Shown piece by piece: positions 10,262 through 20,542 of a stretch of DNA of 64,000 nucleotides. Both the position numbers and the translations under genes were made by a program. How positions within the stretch are numbered: position 1 is the stretch's first letter; each line of letters opens with the position of its first letter. The notes under the pieces are model-generated. The model did not search any database. It worked only from the letters and a program-made list of their open reading frames with translations, and had not been told where the DNA came from. This stretch comes from Polynucleobacter necessarius. Its GTDB lineage: Bacteria > Pseudomonadota > Gammaproteobacteria > Burkholderiales > Burkholderiaceae. The stretch covers positions 1,227,915 to 1,291,914 of the forward strand of contig NZ_LT606948.1 of assembly GCF_900095185.1 (NCBI RefSeq), read 5' to 3'.

Positions 10262-13249
10262 ATGTCCCAGCCTTTCCCTACCATGTCAGAGCAAAAGCAT
10301 CCGCATGCATGGGCAATTACGCCGAATAGCCAAGCGCTGACCGAGTTAGCAAAAGGGATTTGGGATTGTGCGGTGCAAACCAAACAGCGCCCCTTAGTGG
10401 TGCTCAGTACTGCAGGCCCATTGATCGGGGTAAGAGCTGCTCTTGAAAAAAATCGACCCAAGAGCCTACCAAGCGATATTGCTTTTCTGCCGCAAGTAAT
10501 TAGTTTTGCTGACTGGTTGGAGGCAGCCCCAGGTACTTGGAAGCTTCCTAAGAAACAAAGTGATTTGGAGAGGTGGCTATCGGTTTATGTCAATTTGCGT
10601 AAACACCCCACACTGAAAACTTGGTTCAAGGCAGAGAGTGATTCGGGTGCATGGGGTCTTGCTAAATCGGTGATTGACGCATGCGATATTTTGTCTGAAG
10701 CCATCATTGCGCAATTGCATGACAAGTTAAGTTTTTTAATCCAGAGTGCCACTCTGGATTCGGAAGAATGGACTAAAAAATTAGAAGACCTATTGGATCA
10801 AACGATTGCATCGGTCTATCCAGAGCTTTCAAGAAAGGTCGTGGATCAAGAATCAAAAGTATTACTCACATTTTGGCGATATCTTAGTAGTGCTGGAGAT
10901 GCGGTCTTTCGTAAGCAATTTGCAATGGTAGCCCATTTAGATTTAGCTAAGGCAAACCAAGGTCAGTCGAGATCCTTGATTTGGGTGCAAACCGCCGATC
11001 CTAAGCCTGTAGATCACGAAGTCATTAGTAGGTATCTAGCTGATTATGCTCAGTACGCTCCTGTGCTTGGGGTCTCATTAGATTGGAGTGCAGTAGCTCT
11101 CTGGTCAGAAGCACTTGCTGGAGAAGATGCAGCAGGAGATTTATCTCCATTAACTGCTGAACAAGAAAAACAGCTCCAAAATAATATTAAGGCCGCACCA
11201 TACCCTAACTGGAATTTAATTTCCGCAAGACGTTTTGAAGAATTGGCTTGGGCAGTTACTAAATCAATCGAGACACATTTAATTGCTGGCAAGAAAAATA
11301 TTGCTTTGGTAGCGCAAGATCGTCTTGTGGCAAGAAGAGCAAGAGCATTATTCGCCCGTTTAGGCCCGTCACTAAATATTCGCGATGAAACTGGCTGGAA
11401 GTTGGATACCACTCGAGCGGCAGCAGCGTTGAATAGTTGGCTAGAGTTGATTCGTGCTCCCAAGGAAGGCCCAACAGCTGCCGTCTTATTGGAATTTTTA
11501 CAAAACCCATTCTTAAATATTCCTGGCTGTATTCAAAAAGCACCCGAGGTATGTATAGGACTTGTCGCTCAACTGGAAGACATCTTGGTCGCGAGCCAAG
11601 CAAAGTCTGGCTGGGAAACGTTTTACATGGCCGTTGAGCGGGCTAATGACTACGCATCAAGTCATGATGCCATCCCAAACGAGGCACTTTTAAAACTGCT
11701 GCAATTTGTGAGAGAGCGTCACCATGGTTGGCAAGAGCTTAATATGAACTGCTCCAGTGCTTATACGCTCTTGCACAAGAATTTGCAAGAAACCGGTATG
11801 GTCACGGCTCTGGAAGATGATGCAGCGGGAAGGCAATTGTTGGAGGTGGTGCAAACATTCGACCTAAAGTCTAGCTATCAAGATCTGGGTATGCGACTTC
11901 CAGAATGGATTAGCTTAATTAAATCGGTCATGGAGGAGGCTTCCTATGAAGAAGCCGGCAAGGAGTCGCAGGCCAATTTGAGTATCTTGCCGCTGAGCTC
12001 AACGCGGCTACGAATATTTGATGCGGTGGTAGTAGTCGGTTGTGATGAGCAGCAATTACCCGCTTTTTCCGAGCCGCCATTATTTTTTTCAGATGCGCTT
12101 AATCGCCTTCTGAAATCTTCAACGATGACTTCTCAATTCATTCAGCAAGCACGAGATTTCTCACAGCTATTAATTTCGTGTGCAAGTGTCGATTTGCTCT
12201 GGCAAAGTAAAAGTAAAAGTGGTGAACCTTTGAGGCCATCAGCCTGGATACAGCGCTTGCAGGCTGTGTTACCAAAATGGAAAGAAGTACTTGCTCAACC
12301 TCAATTGCACGAAGGTATAGCCAAGCCAATTCAGCAGGCAATCACGACTCTAGAGCATGATTTACCAATGCCTCTCTCAATGAGTCCTAGCGCCTATAAG
12401 GCTTTAAGAGATTGCCCTTATAAATACTACGTTCGAAGCCTATTGGGTCTGCGTGAGGCAAAAGAGTTTGAGGATGGTTTTGATGCTTCTTTAGCTGGAC
12501 AATCGCTACATGCTTTGCTACGTAACTTTTATCAAGCTCTCAAGACTGAAGAGCAAAAAGTAGACACGCAAATCATAGCTAATAAAAAAGCGCGTCGCCA
12601 ATGGATGGTGCAGCAATTAAATTCAATTTCTGAAAAAGAATTTAAACGCTTGATTGAGGGAGATAGTCGAGTTCTAGGAATCTTGCGTGATTGGCAAAAA
12701 CAAATCCCTAGTTTTGTTGATTGGCAATTGCTAAGAGAAGAAAGAGGCTGGCACTATCACAATGCTGAACATAAAGTAGGCTTCGATTTGCATTTTGAAG
12801 ATGCCAATGGAAAAAGTCGCATTATTCGCATTGAGGGCCGCGCAGATCGTTTTGATATCAACAACGAAGCTGGTCAGCAGGCTGAAGTAATTGAATATAA
12901 GAATCAGTCGGTAACTAAAATTAAAAAGCGTGCTGAACACCTTTTAGATGATCCGCAACTGCTTATTTATGCTCGCGCTGCCAATGAGTGCCCAGAAAAC
13001 GCTCGAATCCAGGGCTACCCAGTAAAACAAGCTGGGTGGGTCTCTTTGAAAGTTGATCTGAAGCGCGATAAAAAGTTACAGCGCTCCTTAGAGATTGGAG
13101 ATGTATCAGAATTAATGCCGGCATTGAATCAACAGTTGACGGAAGACATGCAAAAGCTATGGTCCGGCAACGAGCTCGCGGCATTCGCCCCTGATGGTGT
13201 TTGTAAATACTGCGAGGCGAGGGGTATTTGCAGGAAGGGGATGTGGTGA
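10262..13249 (+). CDS. addB: AddB-type PD-(D/E)XK nuclease subunit of a double-strand-break repair complex
   Basis: This 995-residue protein has a degenerate helicase-like N-terminal two thirds and a C-terminal RecB-type nuclease domain. The nuclease is introduced by PSAYKALRDCPYKYY (about 711-725) and carries the catalytic pattern ADRFD ... VIEYKNQ (about 858-880). A first cysteine in RDCPYKYY and three near the end (CKYCEARGIC, about 981-990) form the Fe-S staple known from AddB and related nucleases. It overlaps the following UvrD-like gene (TGATG), so the subunits are co-translated. Such pairs resect DNA ends for RecA loading. The frame is intact. It is diverged from Bacillus AddB, so the symbol is by analogy. 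Confidence 0.8.
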   Translation: MSQPFPTMSEQKHPHAWAITPNSQALTELAKGIWDCAVQTKQRPLVVLSTAGPLIGVRAALEKNRPKSLPSDIAFLPQVISFADWLEAAPGTWKLPKKQSDLERWLSVYVNLRKHPTLKTWFKAESDSGAWGLAKSVIDACDILSEAIIAQLHDKLSFLIQSATLDSEEWTKKLEDLLDQTIASVYPELSRKVVDQESKVLLTFWRYLSSAGDAVFRKQFAMVAHLDLAKANQGQSRSLIWVQTADPKPVDHEVISRYLADYAQYAPVLGVSLDWSAVALWSEALAGEDAAGDLSPLTAEQEKQLQNNIKAAPYPNWNLISARRFEELAWAVTKSIETHLIAGKKNIALVAQDRLVARRARALFARLGPSLNIRDETGWKLDTTRAAAALNSWLELIRAPKEGPTAAVLLEFLQNPFLNIPGCIQKAPEVCIGLVAQLEDILVASQAKSGWETFYMAVERANDYASSHDAIPNEALLKLLQFVRERHHGWQELNMNCSSAYTLLHKNLQETGMVTALEDDAAGRQLLEVVQTFDLKSSYQDLGMRLPEWISLIKSVMEEASYEEAGKESQANLSILPLSSTRLRIFDAVVVVGCDEQQLPAFSEPPLFFSDALNRLLKSSTMTSQFIQQARDFSQLLISCASVDLLWQSKSKSGEPLRPSAWIQRLQAVLPKWKEVLAQPQLHEGIAKPIQQAITTLEHDLPMPLSMSPSAYKALRDCPYKYYVRSLLGLREAKEFEDGFDASLAGQSLHALLRNFYQALKTEEQKVDTQIIANKKARRQWMVQQLNSISEKEFKRLIEGDSRVLGILRDWQKQIPSFVDWQLLREERGWHYHNAEHKVGFDLHFEDANGKSRIIRIEGRADRFDINNEAGQQAEVIEYKNQSVTKIKKRAEHLLDDPQLLIYARAANECPENARIQGYPVKQAGWVSLKVDLKRDKKLQRSLEIGDVSELMPALNQQLTEDMQKLWSGNELAAFAPDGVCKYCEARGICRKGMW

Positions 13250-16200
13250 TGAAGCAGTTCGATAACGCCATTGCATGCGATCCCCATCAATCAGTCATTG
13301 TGTCTGCATGCGCTGGTAGCGGTAAGACGTGGTTATTAGTTGCACGCATGATTCGTCTCTTGCTAGCCGGAGCAAAGCCGCATGAAATCCTGGCTTTAAC
13401 CTTTACCCGTAAAGCAGCGCAAGAGATGCGTGATCGTCTCTACGGTTTGCTTGAAGCATTTTCGACCGCAGACGATGCTACGCTCACGTGCGATTTGGAA
13501 AATCGAGGCCTTACTAAAGTGCAGGCCATTGCATTACTACCTCAGGCTAGAGCCCTGTATTTAAAGGTTTTGTCCAGCCCCCAATCGATTGTGATTGATA
13601 CCTTTCATGGCTGGTTCGGTAGGTTATTAAACGCTGCGCCGATTTCAGCAGAGGTTCAGCCGGGCTTTAGTTTGCGTGAGGATGGCAAACGACTCATAGA
13701 GGAATGTCTAGACGACTGGTGGGGAGATCTTCCTGCAGATTTAAAGACGCACTATGACGTTCTCTTAAATGAGTTGGGTGCAAGCAATACTCAAAAGTTT
13801 TTAATGGGTAACTATGGACTAATGAAGCAGCGTGGTGCTTGGACTTTCTTTGTTCAGGCATGCAAAGAAAATGGGATTGTACCGATTGAACATTTCAAGC
13901 AATTTTTACCAAAACTCAATACTGAAAATCCTTTGCTGCGCATGTGGAACGCGCCAAGGGCAAGAGCTGATTTTGAATTTCTTGTGCGTTGCTTTGCGCA
14001 TAGCAGTACTCAGGAGAGCGATTTCTTGCCACGCTTAGTTTTAGCCTTGGAATGTATGCAACGTGGCGGTGATGTCATGGATGTGGCCGCTGAGTTACAG
14101 CTTATATTTTTAAATGCAGATGGGATATCGCGATCAAATAATAATAAGGCCTTAGGCGCCGTCAAAACCTACCTGAAGAACGAGGGGCAAGCCCATTTAG
14201 AAGCGGATCATATTGTCTATAAACAGGCTTGGGCAGAGGCATTTGTCGAGTACTTGGATTGGCAGGCAGAAAAAACTGCATATGAATTAAATCGAGCTTG
14301 GTTTGCCATGAGTGAACGCATGATGGAGCACGTTGCTGCCGCTAAAGAGTCAATGCGCGTTCGTGACTTTGATGATTTAGAAATTGGCGTCAGCAAATTA
14401 ATGGCCGATTCTGCGAATGCTGCCTATTTACAAGCGCGCTTAGACGCTAAATACAAACATATCTTGCTTGATGAGTTTCAAGATACCAATCCATTGCAAT
14501 GGCAAATTTTGCGCTCTTGGTTTGAGGGCTATGGAGAAGATATTAATAAGCCGAGTGTCTTCATTGTTGGCGATCCGAAGCAATCTATTTATCGATTCCG
14601 TAGGGCAGACCCACGCTTATTTGCTAGCGCTAAAGAATTCTTGAGGGCGCAGATGGGCGCAGTAGCGCTTGATCAAGACACCACCAGGCGCAACGCACCT
14701 AAAATTAATTCGGCTGTGAACGAGACCTTTGTTCGCTCGCAATTGCCGCCAAGCTATGAATTTAATCGGCAAGAGACTCTGTGGAAGTCTTTAGAACAGG
14801 GTTTGCCTGACCAGATCTATGCCAAAGAAGGGGAGGCAGCATTATTGCCTCTAGTGCCTTATGTCAGAGCAGAGCTCATCTCTCGTGCTGGTAATGCATT
14901 TGCTTCTCCTATAACTGATGTGAACCAAACCATCGCTGTAACCCAGCGCTATGTTGAGGGTCAAGAAATGAGTAGGTTGATCCATGAGGTGATGGCAACG
15001 CATCAGGTGATGGATGAGCAAGATGGCAAGATGGTTTGGCGCGCAGCAAGAGAGAGCGATTTTCTATTGCTTGTAAAACGTCGCAAATATTTGCCCCAGT
15101 TTGAGAGGGCGCTGCGCGAGGCCAACCTAGCCTATGACAGCTCCCGAATGGGAGGCTTATTAAATACGCTCGAGATTGATGATTTAGTGGCTTTACTCAT
15201 AGTGCTACTCTCGCCGCGCCATGATTTACGGTTAGCACAAGTGCTCAGAAGCCCAATCTTTGGTTTTACAGATCAGCAAATGCAAAACCTCAGTACTACA
15301 AAGGCGAATCACCAATACCGTTCTTGGTGGGATGTATTGCAAGATAGCTCAGACGCTGCTGTACAGAAAGTGGCTCGTTTTTTGAAGCACTGGCGTGTGT
15401 TGGCGGAACGTCTTCCAGTGCACGATTTACTTGATCAGATCTATCAAGAAAGCAATTTGCGGATTCGGTATGCGACAAGTGCCCAGCCTTTGGCTCGTGC
15501 ACAGATAGTCGCTAACTTGGACGCCTTTTTAGAGTTGTCACTCAATCAAGATGGTGGCCGCTATCCAAGTTTGAGTCGTTTTATTCATGAGATTAATGCT
15601 ATGCGTCGAGGTGATGAAGATGAAACGCCTGACGAAGGCGATGTAGAAGCTGAAGCCGAGGTAGAGCTAGCCGAAATTGATGAAGATAGTGAAATGTCAG
15701 AAGAGGATAGACATAAGCGCGTCCGCATCATGACGATTCACGGGGCTAAGGGTCTTGAATCACCTTTTGTGATAATTCTGGACGCCAATCATACGGTGGG
15801 CGCCTCAGATCATTCTGGTGTGCTACTAGAGTGGTCGCCTAATGATCGCAGCCCATCACATCTATCGATCTATACCAAAGCAAACTTAACTGCTCCTCGT
15901 AGCAACATTCGAGAAGAAGAGCTCATTAGTCAAAATGAAAACTGGAACTTGCTCTACGTGGCAATGACTAGAGCAAAACAAGGTTTGTGGATCAGTGGCG
16001 TAGCCAAAGAACCTACGGCTAATAATCCAGAAGGTTTAGATCCAAAATCCTGGTACGCGAGAGTTCAGTTCGGTAAGTTGCCTACAGTTGAGCTTGGGGA
16101 ACGTATGCCGAGTGATGACATGAAACAGAGAGAGTCTGCTCTCGCAAGTTCCACAATCAATGAGCGCTTTTGCATCGAGGATTTGCAAGTGACTTGGGAG

Positions 16201-16761
16201 CAGGCAAAACTGTCTCAACAGCAACAGTTACTCGATATTGAGAGTGGTAAAACCACTCAATTTATTCAGACTGAAGAAGAAAAAACAGCCGACCCAGAAA
16301 TCCTAGAAGAGGGTATAAGCTTCCACAAGTTACTAGAGTTCTTAACACCAGACTCTGCCAATCAAACAAAGCCAGCCATGCCCAATGAGCAAGAGATCAT
16401 GAACTGGCTAGGCGTTGATCAAGTAGTTGCTAGCAAACTGATTGCACATACTCAAAAGGTATTAGCCACCCCTGAGCTTAAGCGCTATTTAATATCAGGC
16501 GAATGGATTGCTGCATGGAATGAACTGGATATTGCTAGTGAAGAAGGCAAGAGCTATCGTATAGATCGTCTAGTGGAGTTAGATGATTACTTGGCCATCA
16601 TCGATTACAAATTGACCATCCCAGAGGTGGGTAGTGAGAAATACGAAAAGTATCGCAAGCAATTACAGGGTTATCAATCTGAACTCACACGGATTAGAAA
16701 AGATAAGTCAAACAAAGCGTATCTGATTTCATCTAAGGGCGAGATAGTTGAGGTAAAGTAA
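13249..16761 (+). CDS. addA: AddA-type UvrD/Rep helicase-nuclease
   Basis: From the ATG at 13249 (overlapping the previous stop) the protein has 1170 residues; upstream non-ATG starts are less likely. SF1A helicase motifs are complete: SACAGSGKT (20-28), LLDEFQDTNPLQWQ (about 405), VGDPKQSIYRFRR, IHGAKGLESPFVIILD (about 828) and LLYVAMTRAKQG (about 900). A C-terminal PD-(D/E)XK nuclease has YRIDRLVELDDYLAIIDYK (about 1103-1121). An acidic stretch (about 785-820) separates motif regions. It would unwind and degrade broken DNA ends with its AddB-like partner. The frame is fully intact over 3.5 kb, a strong sign of selection in this decayed genome. Confidence 0.87.
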   Translation: MKQFDNAIACDPHQSVIVSACAGSGKTWLLVARMIRLLLAGAKPHEILALTFTRKAAQEMRDRLYGLLEAFSTADDATLTCDLENRGLTKVQAIALLPQARALYLKVLSSPQSIVIDTFHGWFGRLLNAAPISAEVQPGFSLREDGKRLIEECLDDWWGDLPADLKTHYDVLLNELGASNTQKFLMGNYGLMKQRGAWTFFVQACKENGIVPIEHFKQFLPKLNTENPLLRMWNAPRARADFEFLVRCFAHSSTQESDFLPRLVLALECMQRGGDVMDVAAELQLIFLNADGISRSNNNKALGAVKTYLKNEGQAHLEADHIVYKQAWAEAFVEYLDWQAEKTAYELNRAWFAMSERMMEHVAAAKESMRVRDFDDLEIGVSKLMADSANAAYLQARLDAKYKHILLDEFQDTNPLQWQILRSWFEGYGEDINKPSVFIVGDPKQSIYRFRRADPRLFASAKEFLRAQMGAVALDQDTTRRNAPKINSAVNETFVRSQLPPSYEFNRQETLWKSLEQGLPDQIYAKEGEAALLPLVPYVRAELISRAGNAFASPITDVNQTIAVTQRYVEGQEMSRLIHEVMATHQVMDEQDGKMVWRAARESDFLLLVKRRKYLPQFERALREANLAYDSSRMGGLLNTLEIDDLVALLIVLLSPRHDLRLAQVLRSPIFGFTDQQMQNLSTTKANHQYRSWWDVLQDSSDAAVQKVARFLKHWRVLAERLPVHDLLDQIYQESNLRIRYATSAQPLARAQIVANLDAFLELSLNQDGGRYPSLSRFIHEINAMRRGDEDETPDEGDVEAEAEVELAEIDEDSEMSEEDRHKRVRIMTIHGAKGLESPFVIILDANHTVGASDHSGVLLEWSPNDRSPSHLSIYTKANLTAPRSNIREEELISQNENWNLLYVAMTRAKQGLWISGVAKEPTANNPEGLDPKSWYARVQFGKLPTVELGERMPSDDMKQRESALASSTINERFCIEDLQVTWEQAKLSQQQQLLDIESGKTTQFIQTEEEKTADPEILEEGISFHKLLEFLTPDSANQTKPAMPNEQEIMNWLGVDQVVASKLIAHTQKVLATPELKRYLISGEWIAAWNELDIASEEGKSYRIDRLVELDDYLAIIDYKLTIPEVGSEKYEKYRKQLQGYQSELTRIRKDKSNKAYLISSKGEIVEVK

Positions 16762-16778
16762 GACATGAGCCACTCTCA

Positions 16779-17630
16779 TTAGTCTATGGAACGTTTCCCC
16801 ATCATCCTTGAGCTTGTAGAAACAGCGTCAAGGTTGGCCGTGGGCGCAATTCCTAAGCTGCCAGCTAGCGCTGCTGCTAAATCACTCAGAACATCTGCGT
16901 GTAAGTTAGTTGCCACGATAGTATCTAAAGATACTGGACGATTGATCATGCGTGCTGTGGCGGCATCGACCAATTCTTGATCCCAAGTGACATCAGGGAA
17001 ATCTTTGGCAACGATATTGGCAATCTCATCCCACATCACCATACCGTGACGCTGGGCATTCGACTTGGTGGACAGTGAGGTGTGTACGAGGGCGTGACTG
17101 CGCTAGCTTGAAAGCGAAACGCTGGACACGCTCAACCCCAACGCGGGTCGTGATGCTCATATCTGAAGCGACTTCAATCGGGTGCCCTTGGTGCACTCTA
17201 CCGCCTACACCATAGTACTCGCCTTCAGAGTTCTCGCGCACGATGACCCAATCGAGTTGACCTGGTTTGCAATTGCACAGTGGCGTTTCAATACCGGGGA
17301 GAATGCGTGTAGGACGCACGTTCGCATATTGATCAAATCCTTGACAGTTTTTGAGACGCAAACCCCATAAAGTAATGTAATCAGGAAAGTTGGGGTCACC
17401 AGCTTAGCCAAACAAAATGGCATCTTTAGAACGTAAAGGTTCTAGACCATCGTGGGGCATCATGATGCCTTGCTTACGGTAGTAATCGCCACCCCAATCA
17501 AAGTACTCGAATTCAAAAGCGACTTTAGGATGTTTTTTGCTTAAGGCATTTAATACCTTTTCGCATTCTGGGATAACTTCTTTTATATGAGCTATGTCTA
17601 GCATCAGTATGCAATTCGTTCGACCCTCAT
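16779..17630 (-). pseudogene. tartrate/isopropylmalate dehydrogenase family (TtuC-like), decayed
   Basis: The remnant matches NAD-dependent tartrate dehydrogenase/decarboxylase of the isocitrate/isopropylmalate dehydrogenase family: RPTRILPGIETPLCNCKPG, DWVIVRENSEGEYYGVGGR, then in another frame MVMWDEIANIVAKDFPDV and TIVATNLHADVLSDLAAALA. A start-like ATG at 17628-17630 is followed by frame loss in the nucleotide-binding start. A TAA at 17404-17406 interrupts FG*AGDPN. A frameshift near 17030-17100 separates the two blocks. The C-terminus after GIAPTANLD is missing (the expected FEPxHGSA is absent). The gene converges on the AddA-type gene, 17 bases away. Confidence 0.85.
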
Positions 17631-17735
17631 GGACGCAGGGGGGCGCTTGGGGTTTATGACTAGGAAGAGGGGATTGAGACCACTCATAGCCTTAAAACAA
17701 CAAACAGCCCTTCATTTTTGCGGTTTTTATATGTA

Positions 17736-17751
17736 CTGTATATGCATATAG
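17736..17751 (+). promoter_or_regulatory. LexA-like (SOS) box upstream of the umuDC remnant
   Basis: CTGTATATGCATATAG has the CTG-N10-TAG arrangement of a LexA site (consensus CTG-N10-CAG) with an A/T-rich, near-palindromic centre, 8 bases before the umuD ATG. This is where an SOS operator of umuDC is expected. Assignment rests on sequence resemblance and context. Confidence 0.6.
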
Positions 17752-17758
17752 TATATTA

Positions 17759-18625
17759 ATGACTATGACGCCAGTAATGAACCCCGCAAAAGCTACCTTA
17801 AGCCAGGCACCACAAGCCTTGGCAGGGCATTTTGCTGCCTATGAGCTCAAGCTTCTGAGTCACTGGATTTCGGCGGGTTTGCCTGGTCCGGTGGCAGATT
17901 ACGCTGAAGATGGTCTCGACCTGAACCACTACTTGGTGCAGAACAAGCCGGCCACATTCATGTTCACCGTCAATGGTGATTCGATGCTTGGCGCTGGGAT
18001 TTGCGATGGCGACAAAGTTGTTGTCGATAAAGCTTTACTCGAGGTGTATAGCATTGACGAGAGTTTCTTACAAATCGAGACCGTCTTAAAGCGCTACCAA
18101 AACACCAGCGAGTTAGGTCAGAAAATTAAACAAGAAGTGAAAGGCACTACTGGCTTGCCAGTTTGCGTCGGTATTGGTTCCAGTAAGACCCTGGCTAAGT
18201 TAGTCAATCACTTGACTAAAAAAACACCAACAGTTTGCTGGCGTATGCGATGTAAACGCGCTGGCAAAAGAAGAGCTCTATCAGTGGATAAGTGAGACCG
18301 AGGTAAGTGAGGTCTGGGGGTGTTGGTAAACAAATTGCCAAAAAACTCAAAGCCCAGCTCATCCTGAGCATATTGGATTTATTGCAAGCTTCACCACAAG
18401 CCATGCGCCAGCAGTTTGGTGTTGTGATGGAGTGCCTTTTTTTGCTATGAGCTACGCGGTACGGCCAAAGAGGAGAAACATATAAACGCTATCAGCGACT
18501 GGATGAATAACTTTAACGGGATCTCATTAACCATCATCATGGTTTTGTCTTACTGCACTGTGTTGAAAAACACTAAGCGTCACGAAAGCGAAACAAAGCG
18601 AGTATTTAATCGGAATTACCAGTAA
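17759..18625 (+). pseudogene. umuD::umuC deletion chimera
   Basis: The open frame from 17759 starts as UmuD, the LexA-like auto-cleaved subunit of DNA polymerase V, with VNGDSMLGAGICDGDKVVVD containing the catalytic serine. At about codon 98 it passes directly into mid UmuC, with EVYSIDESFLQIE and VCVGIGSSKTLAKLVNH (Y-family polymerase palm). The UmuD catalytic lysine region and the UmuC start are deleted. After about 18230 the frame is lost; further UmuC text (FAGVCDVNALAKEELYQWIS; GKQIAKKLKAQLILSI; QASPQAMRQQFGVVME) continues in other frames to about 18600. The result cannot be a working polymerase. The upstream LexA-like box is retained. The 3' limit is approximate. Confidence 0.88.
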
Positions 18626-18793
18626 TTGAGTTGCTGGTAAAAGCAGTAAACAGCAGTAAAAATGCAGTAGGCCTGGAAGGGGAATGAAGAAATCACGGAT
18701 TCTTTATTCCCTACTAAGGGCTATCTAGAGCAGTTAAATTCCCCTATATTTGCTAAGTCTTTTCCGACGTAGAAAAGTGGTTAATATTCCTCT

Positions 18794-19336
18794 ATGACTG
18801 AAGATAAGCAAACCTTCCTAGACAAGAAACTACGGCCCTTGCCACGCTGGATATTTATGTCCCGCTGGTTACAGGCACCTTTATATCTTGGACTGATCGT
18901 TGCTCAAGGCGTCTACGTATGGCAGTTTTGGGTTGAGCTGATTCATCTAGTAGAGATGATGGCTAATAAGAGTATGACTGAGACTGCTTTGATGTTGGTG
19001 GTCTTGGGGCTCATTGACGTTGTCATGATCTCCAATTTATTAGTGATGGTGATCGTGGGTGGTTGGGAAACATTTGTGTCGCGCTTAGAGTTGGAAAATC
19101 ATCCAGACCAACCGGAGTGGCTATCGCATGTCAATGCGGGCGTACTCAAAGTGAAGTTGGCAACAGCCATTATTGGCATTTCATCAATCCATTTATTAAA
19201 GACGTTTATCAATGCGGCATCCTATGATGAAAAGACCTTGATGTGGCAAACCTTAATTCATGTCACATTCGTCTTGTCTGCTCTGGCAATTGCTTATACA
19301 GAAAAAATAGTTACAGCCGCTCATAAGCCACATTAA
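18794..19336 (+). CDS. yqhA: YqhA/UPF0114 family membrane protein
   Basis: This 180-residue protein has about four transmembrane helices (roughly residues 30-50, 65-87, 118-138, 148-166) and the YqhA signature region [22 protein letters not shown] followed by [20 protein letters not shown]. The family is uncharacterised and sits in the inner membrane. Length and frame are normal, and it is the only intact gene between 16.8 and 22.2 kb. The 170 bases upstream contain no other gene. Confidence 0.85.
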   Translation: MTEDKQTFLDKKLRPLPRWIFMSRWLQAPLYLGLIVAQGVYVWQFWVELIHLVEMMANKSMTETALMLVVLGLIDVVMISNLLVMVIVGGWETFVSRLELENHPDQPEWLSHVNAGVLKVKLATAIIGISSIHLLKTFINAASYDEKTLMWQTLIHVTFVLSALAIAYTEKIVTAAHKPH

Positions 19337-19379
19337 AGAGTGGATATCAATACTGCAATTCAAGGCAGAACACTAAACC

Positions 19380-19719
19380 ATGAGCATGATGAGCATTGAG
19401 AGTGTGAACCCTTGTTTTGAATGTGGCATGTCTTGCCAGCATTTCCGAGTCAGTTTCTACCATGGAGAAACTGAGGGTAACGGCACTGGAGTGGTTCCAG
19501 CAGAACTTACAAGTAAGCTCAACGCGCACCTAGCTTGTATGAATGGGTACCGAGAAGGGTAGCGGCGCTTCGTAGCCCTACTAAAAGCATAGCGTAGAAA
19601 AAGGTTGGCGCTGCTCGATTTATGAACAAAGACCGAGCCCATACCGAGAATTTAATATTCTCAATGACGATGGCACTCCGAACCTGGATTGCCAAAAACT
19701 ACAGCTCGTTGCCAAGTAA
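19380..19719 (+). pseudogene. YkgJ family cysteine-cluster protein, frameshifted
   Basis: The first 50 codons show the zinc/iron-type cysteine cluster protein start: NPCFECGMSCQHFRVSFYHGE, then GTGVVPAELTSKLNAHLACM. The frame ends with TAG at 19560-19562. Downstream, the expected C-terminal text (CSIYEQRPSPYREFN and DDGTPNLDCQKLQ) appears in another frame, ending with TAA at 19717-19719. The piece between the two is partly unrecognisable, so at least two lesions are present. Function of the family is unknown. Confidence 0.72.
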
Positions 19720-19762
19720 AAAACGCAGCAAACCAGTTCAAGCACCGGACTCATTAAGCATC

Positions 19763-20425
19763 TTATTTAGCTTCTAAAGCTTTGCGTAAATAACCAGATA
19801 CATTGTCTTGGCGCAGTAACCATTGCTTATAGTCACCTGGTATTTGGCTAATGAGTTCGCCCTTATGTTTGCCATACGGCATGATTGTCGGTATGCGGGC
19901 TTTTTCGGACATCTCCCATAAAGCCTCTTCTAGAGAGACAGGGTGTAGATTATTAATCATTTGCCCAACAATCTTGGAGCAAATCCATACATCAGCTAAG
20001 GCACTATGGGTATTACGCAATTGCCCCTTAGCGGTATTCCGCTCAAAGTCATAGAGTAAAGCGCTTTGGGTATGACTATCTAGTTCTGGCTAAAGACTGC
20101 GTGCAAGTGCCAAAGTGCAAATGCGTTTGACTTCAGGACTACCGATTGCAACCCAATCAAAATCAATGTTGTGACCAATTAAGTATTTAGTGCCAGCAGG
20201 CAATTGAAAAGAGCTGCTCGCTGGGCAGTTCACCAACTCTTCATCCATGATGTGATGAGTCGCCAGAGCACCTAAACTGATCTGCTTGCCTGGGTTGTAA
20301 CGCTGCACCCAAGGATTGTCCACTGCAAATGGATTGAGAGAGGTGACATCGAGAGAGGCTGCTTCAATAATGACAGCATCGTTCTTATCAGTTGCTTCAA
20401 CATCAAAAATAATGGCTTGGGACAT
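19763..20425 (-). pseudogene. DEDD 3'-5' exonuclease (DNA polymerase III epsilon/ExoX-like), nonsense mutation
   Basis: The reading frame encodes a 220-residue DEDD-family exonuclease: Exo I motif IIFDVEATDK, Exo II region LIGHNIDFDW, and Exo III-like region AKGQLRNTHSALADV. A C-terminal segment (GKHKGELISQIPGDYKQWLLRQ) is typical of ExoX-like proteins. The only visible lesion is TAG at 20090-20092 (ARSL*PELDSHTQ), probably a former TGG. The same frame continues intact to 19763. Loss appears recent, or the stop is an error. Everything needed for catalysis would be present if the stop were read through. Confidence 0.8.
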
Positions 20426-20542
20426 GGGAGCTTTATGGGTTAATTATTTCTATTGTGCCTGCAGTGGTTATGAGCTTACATCTAAATCATCTTAGTGTTC
20501 TATTCATTAGCAACTTATACCTCTACGTTCAAATCTTCAAAA

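Noticed and set aside
11050-11603. Minus-strand frames within the AddB-type gene
   Set aside because: They are antisense shadows of an intact, motif-rich gene.
17759-18295. A novel single-chain UmuD-UmuC regulator
   Set aside because: The missing UmuD lysine and UmuC N-terminus, and the UmuC remainder spread over other frames downstream, show a deletion scar rather than a designed fusion.
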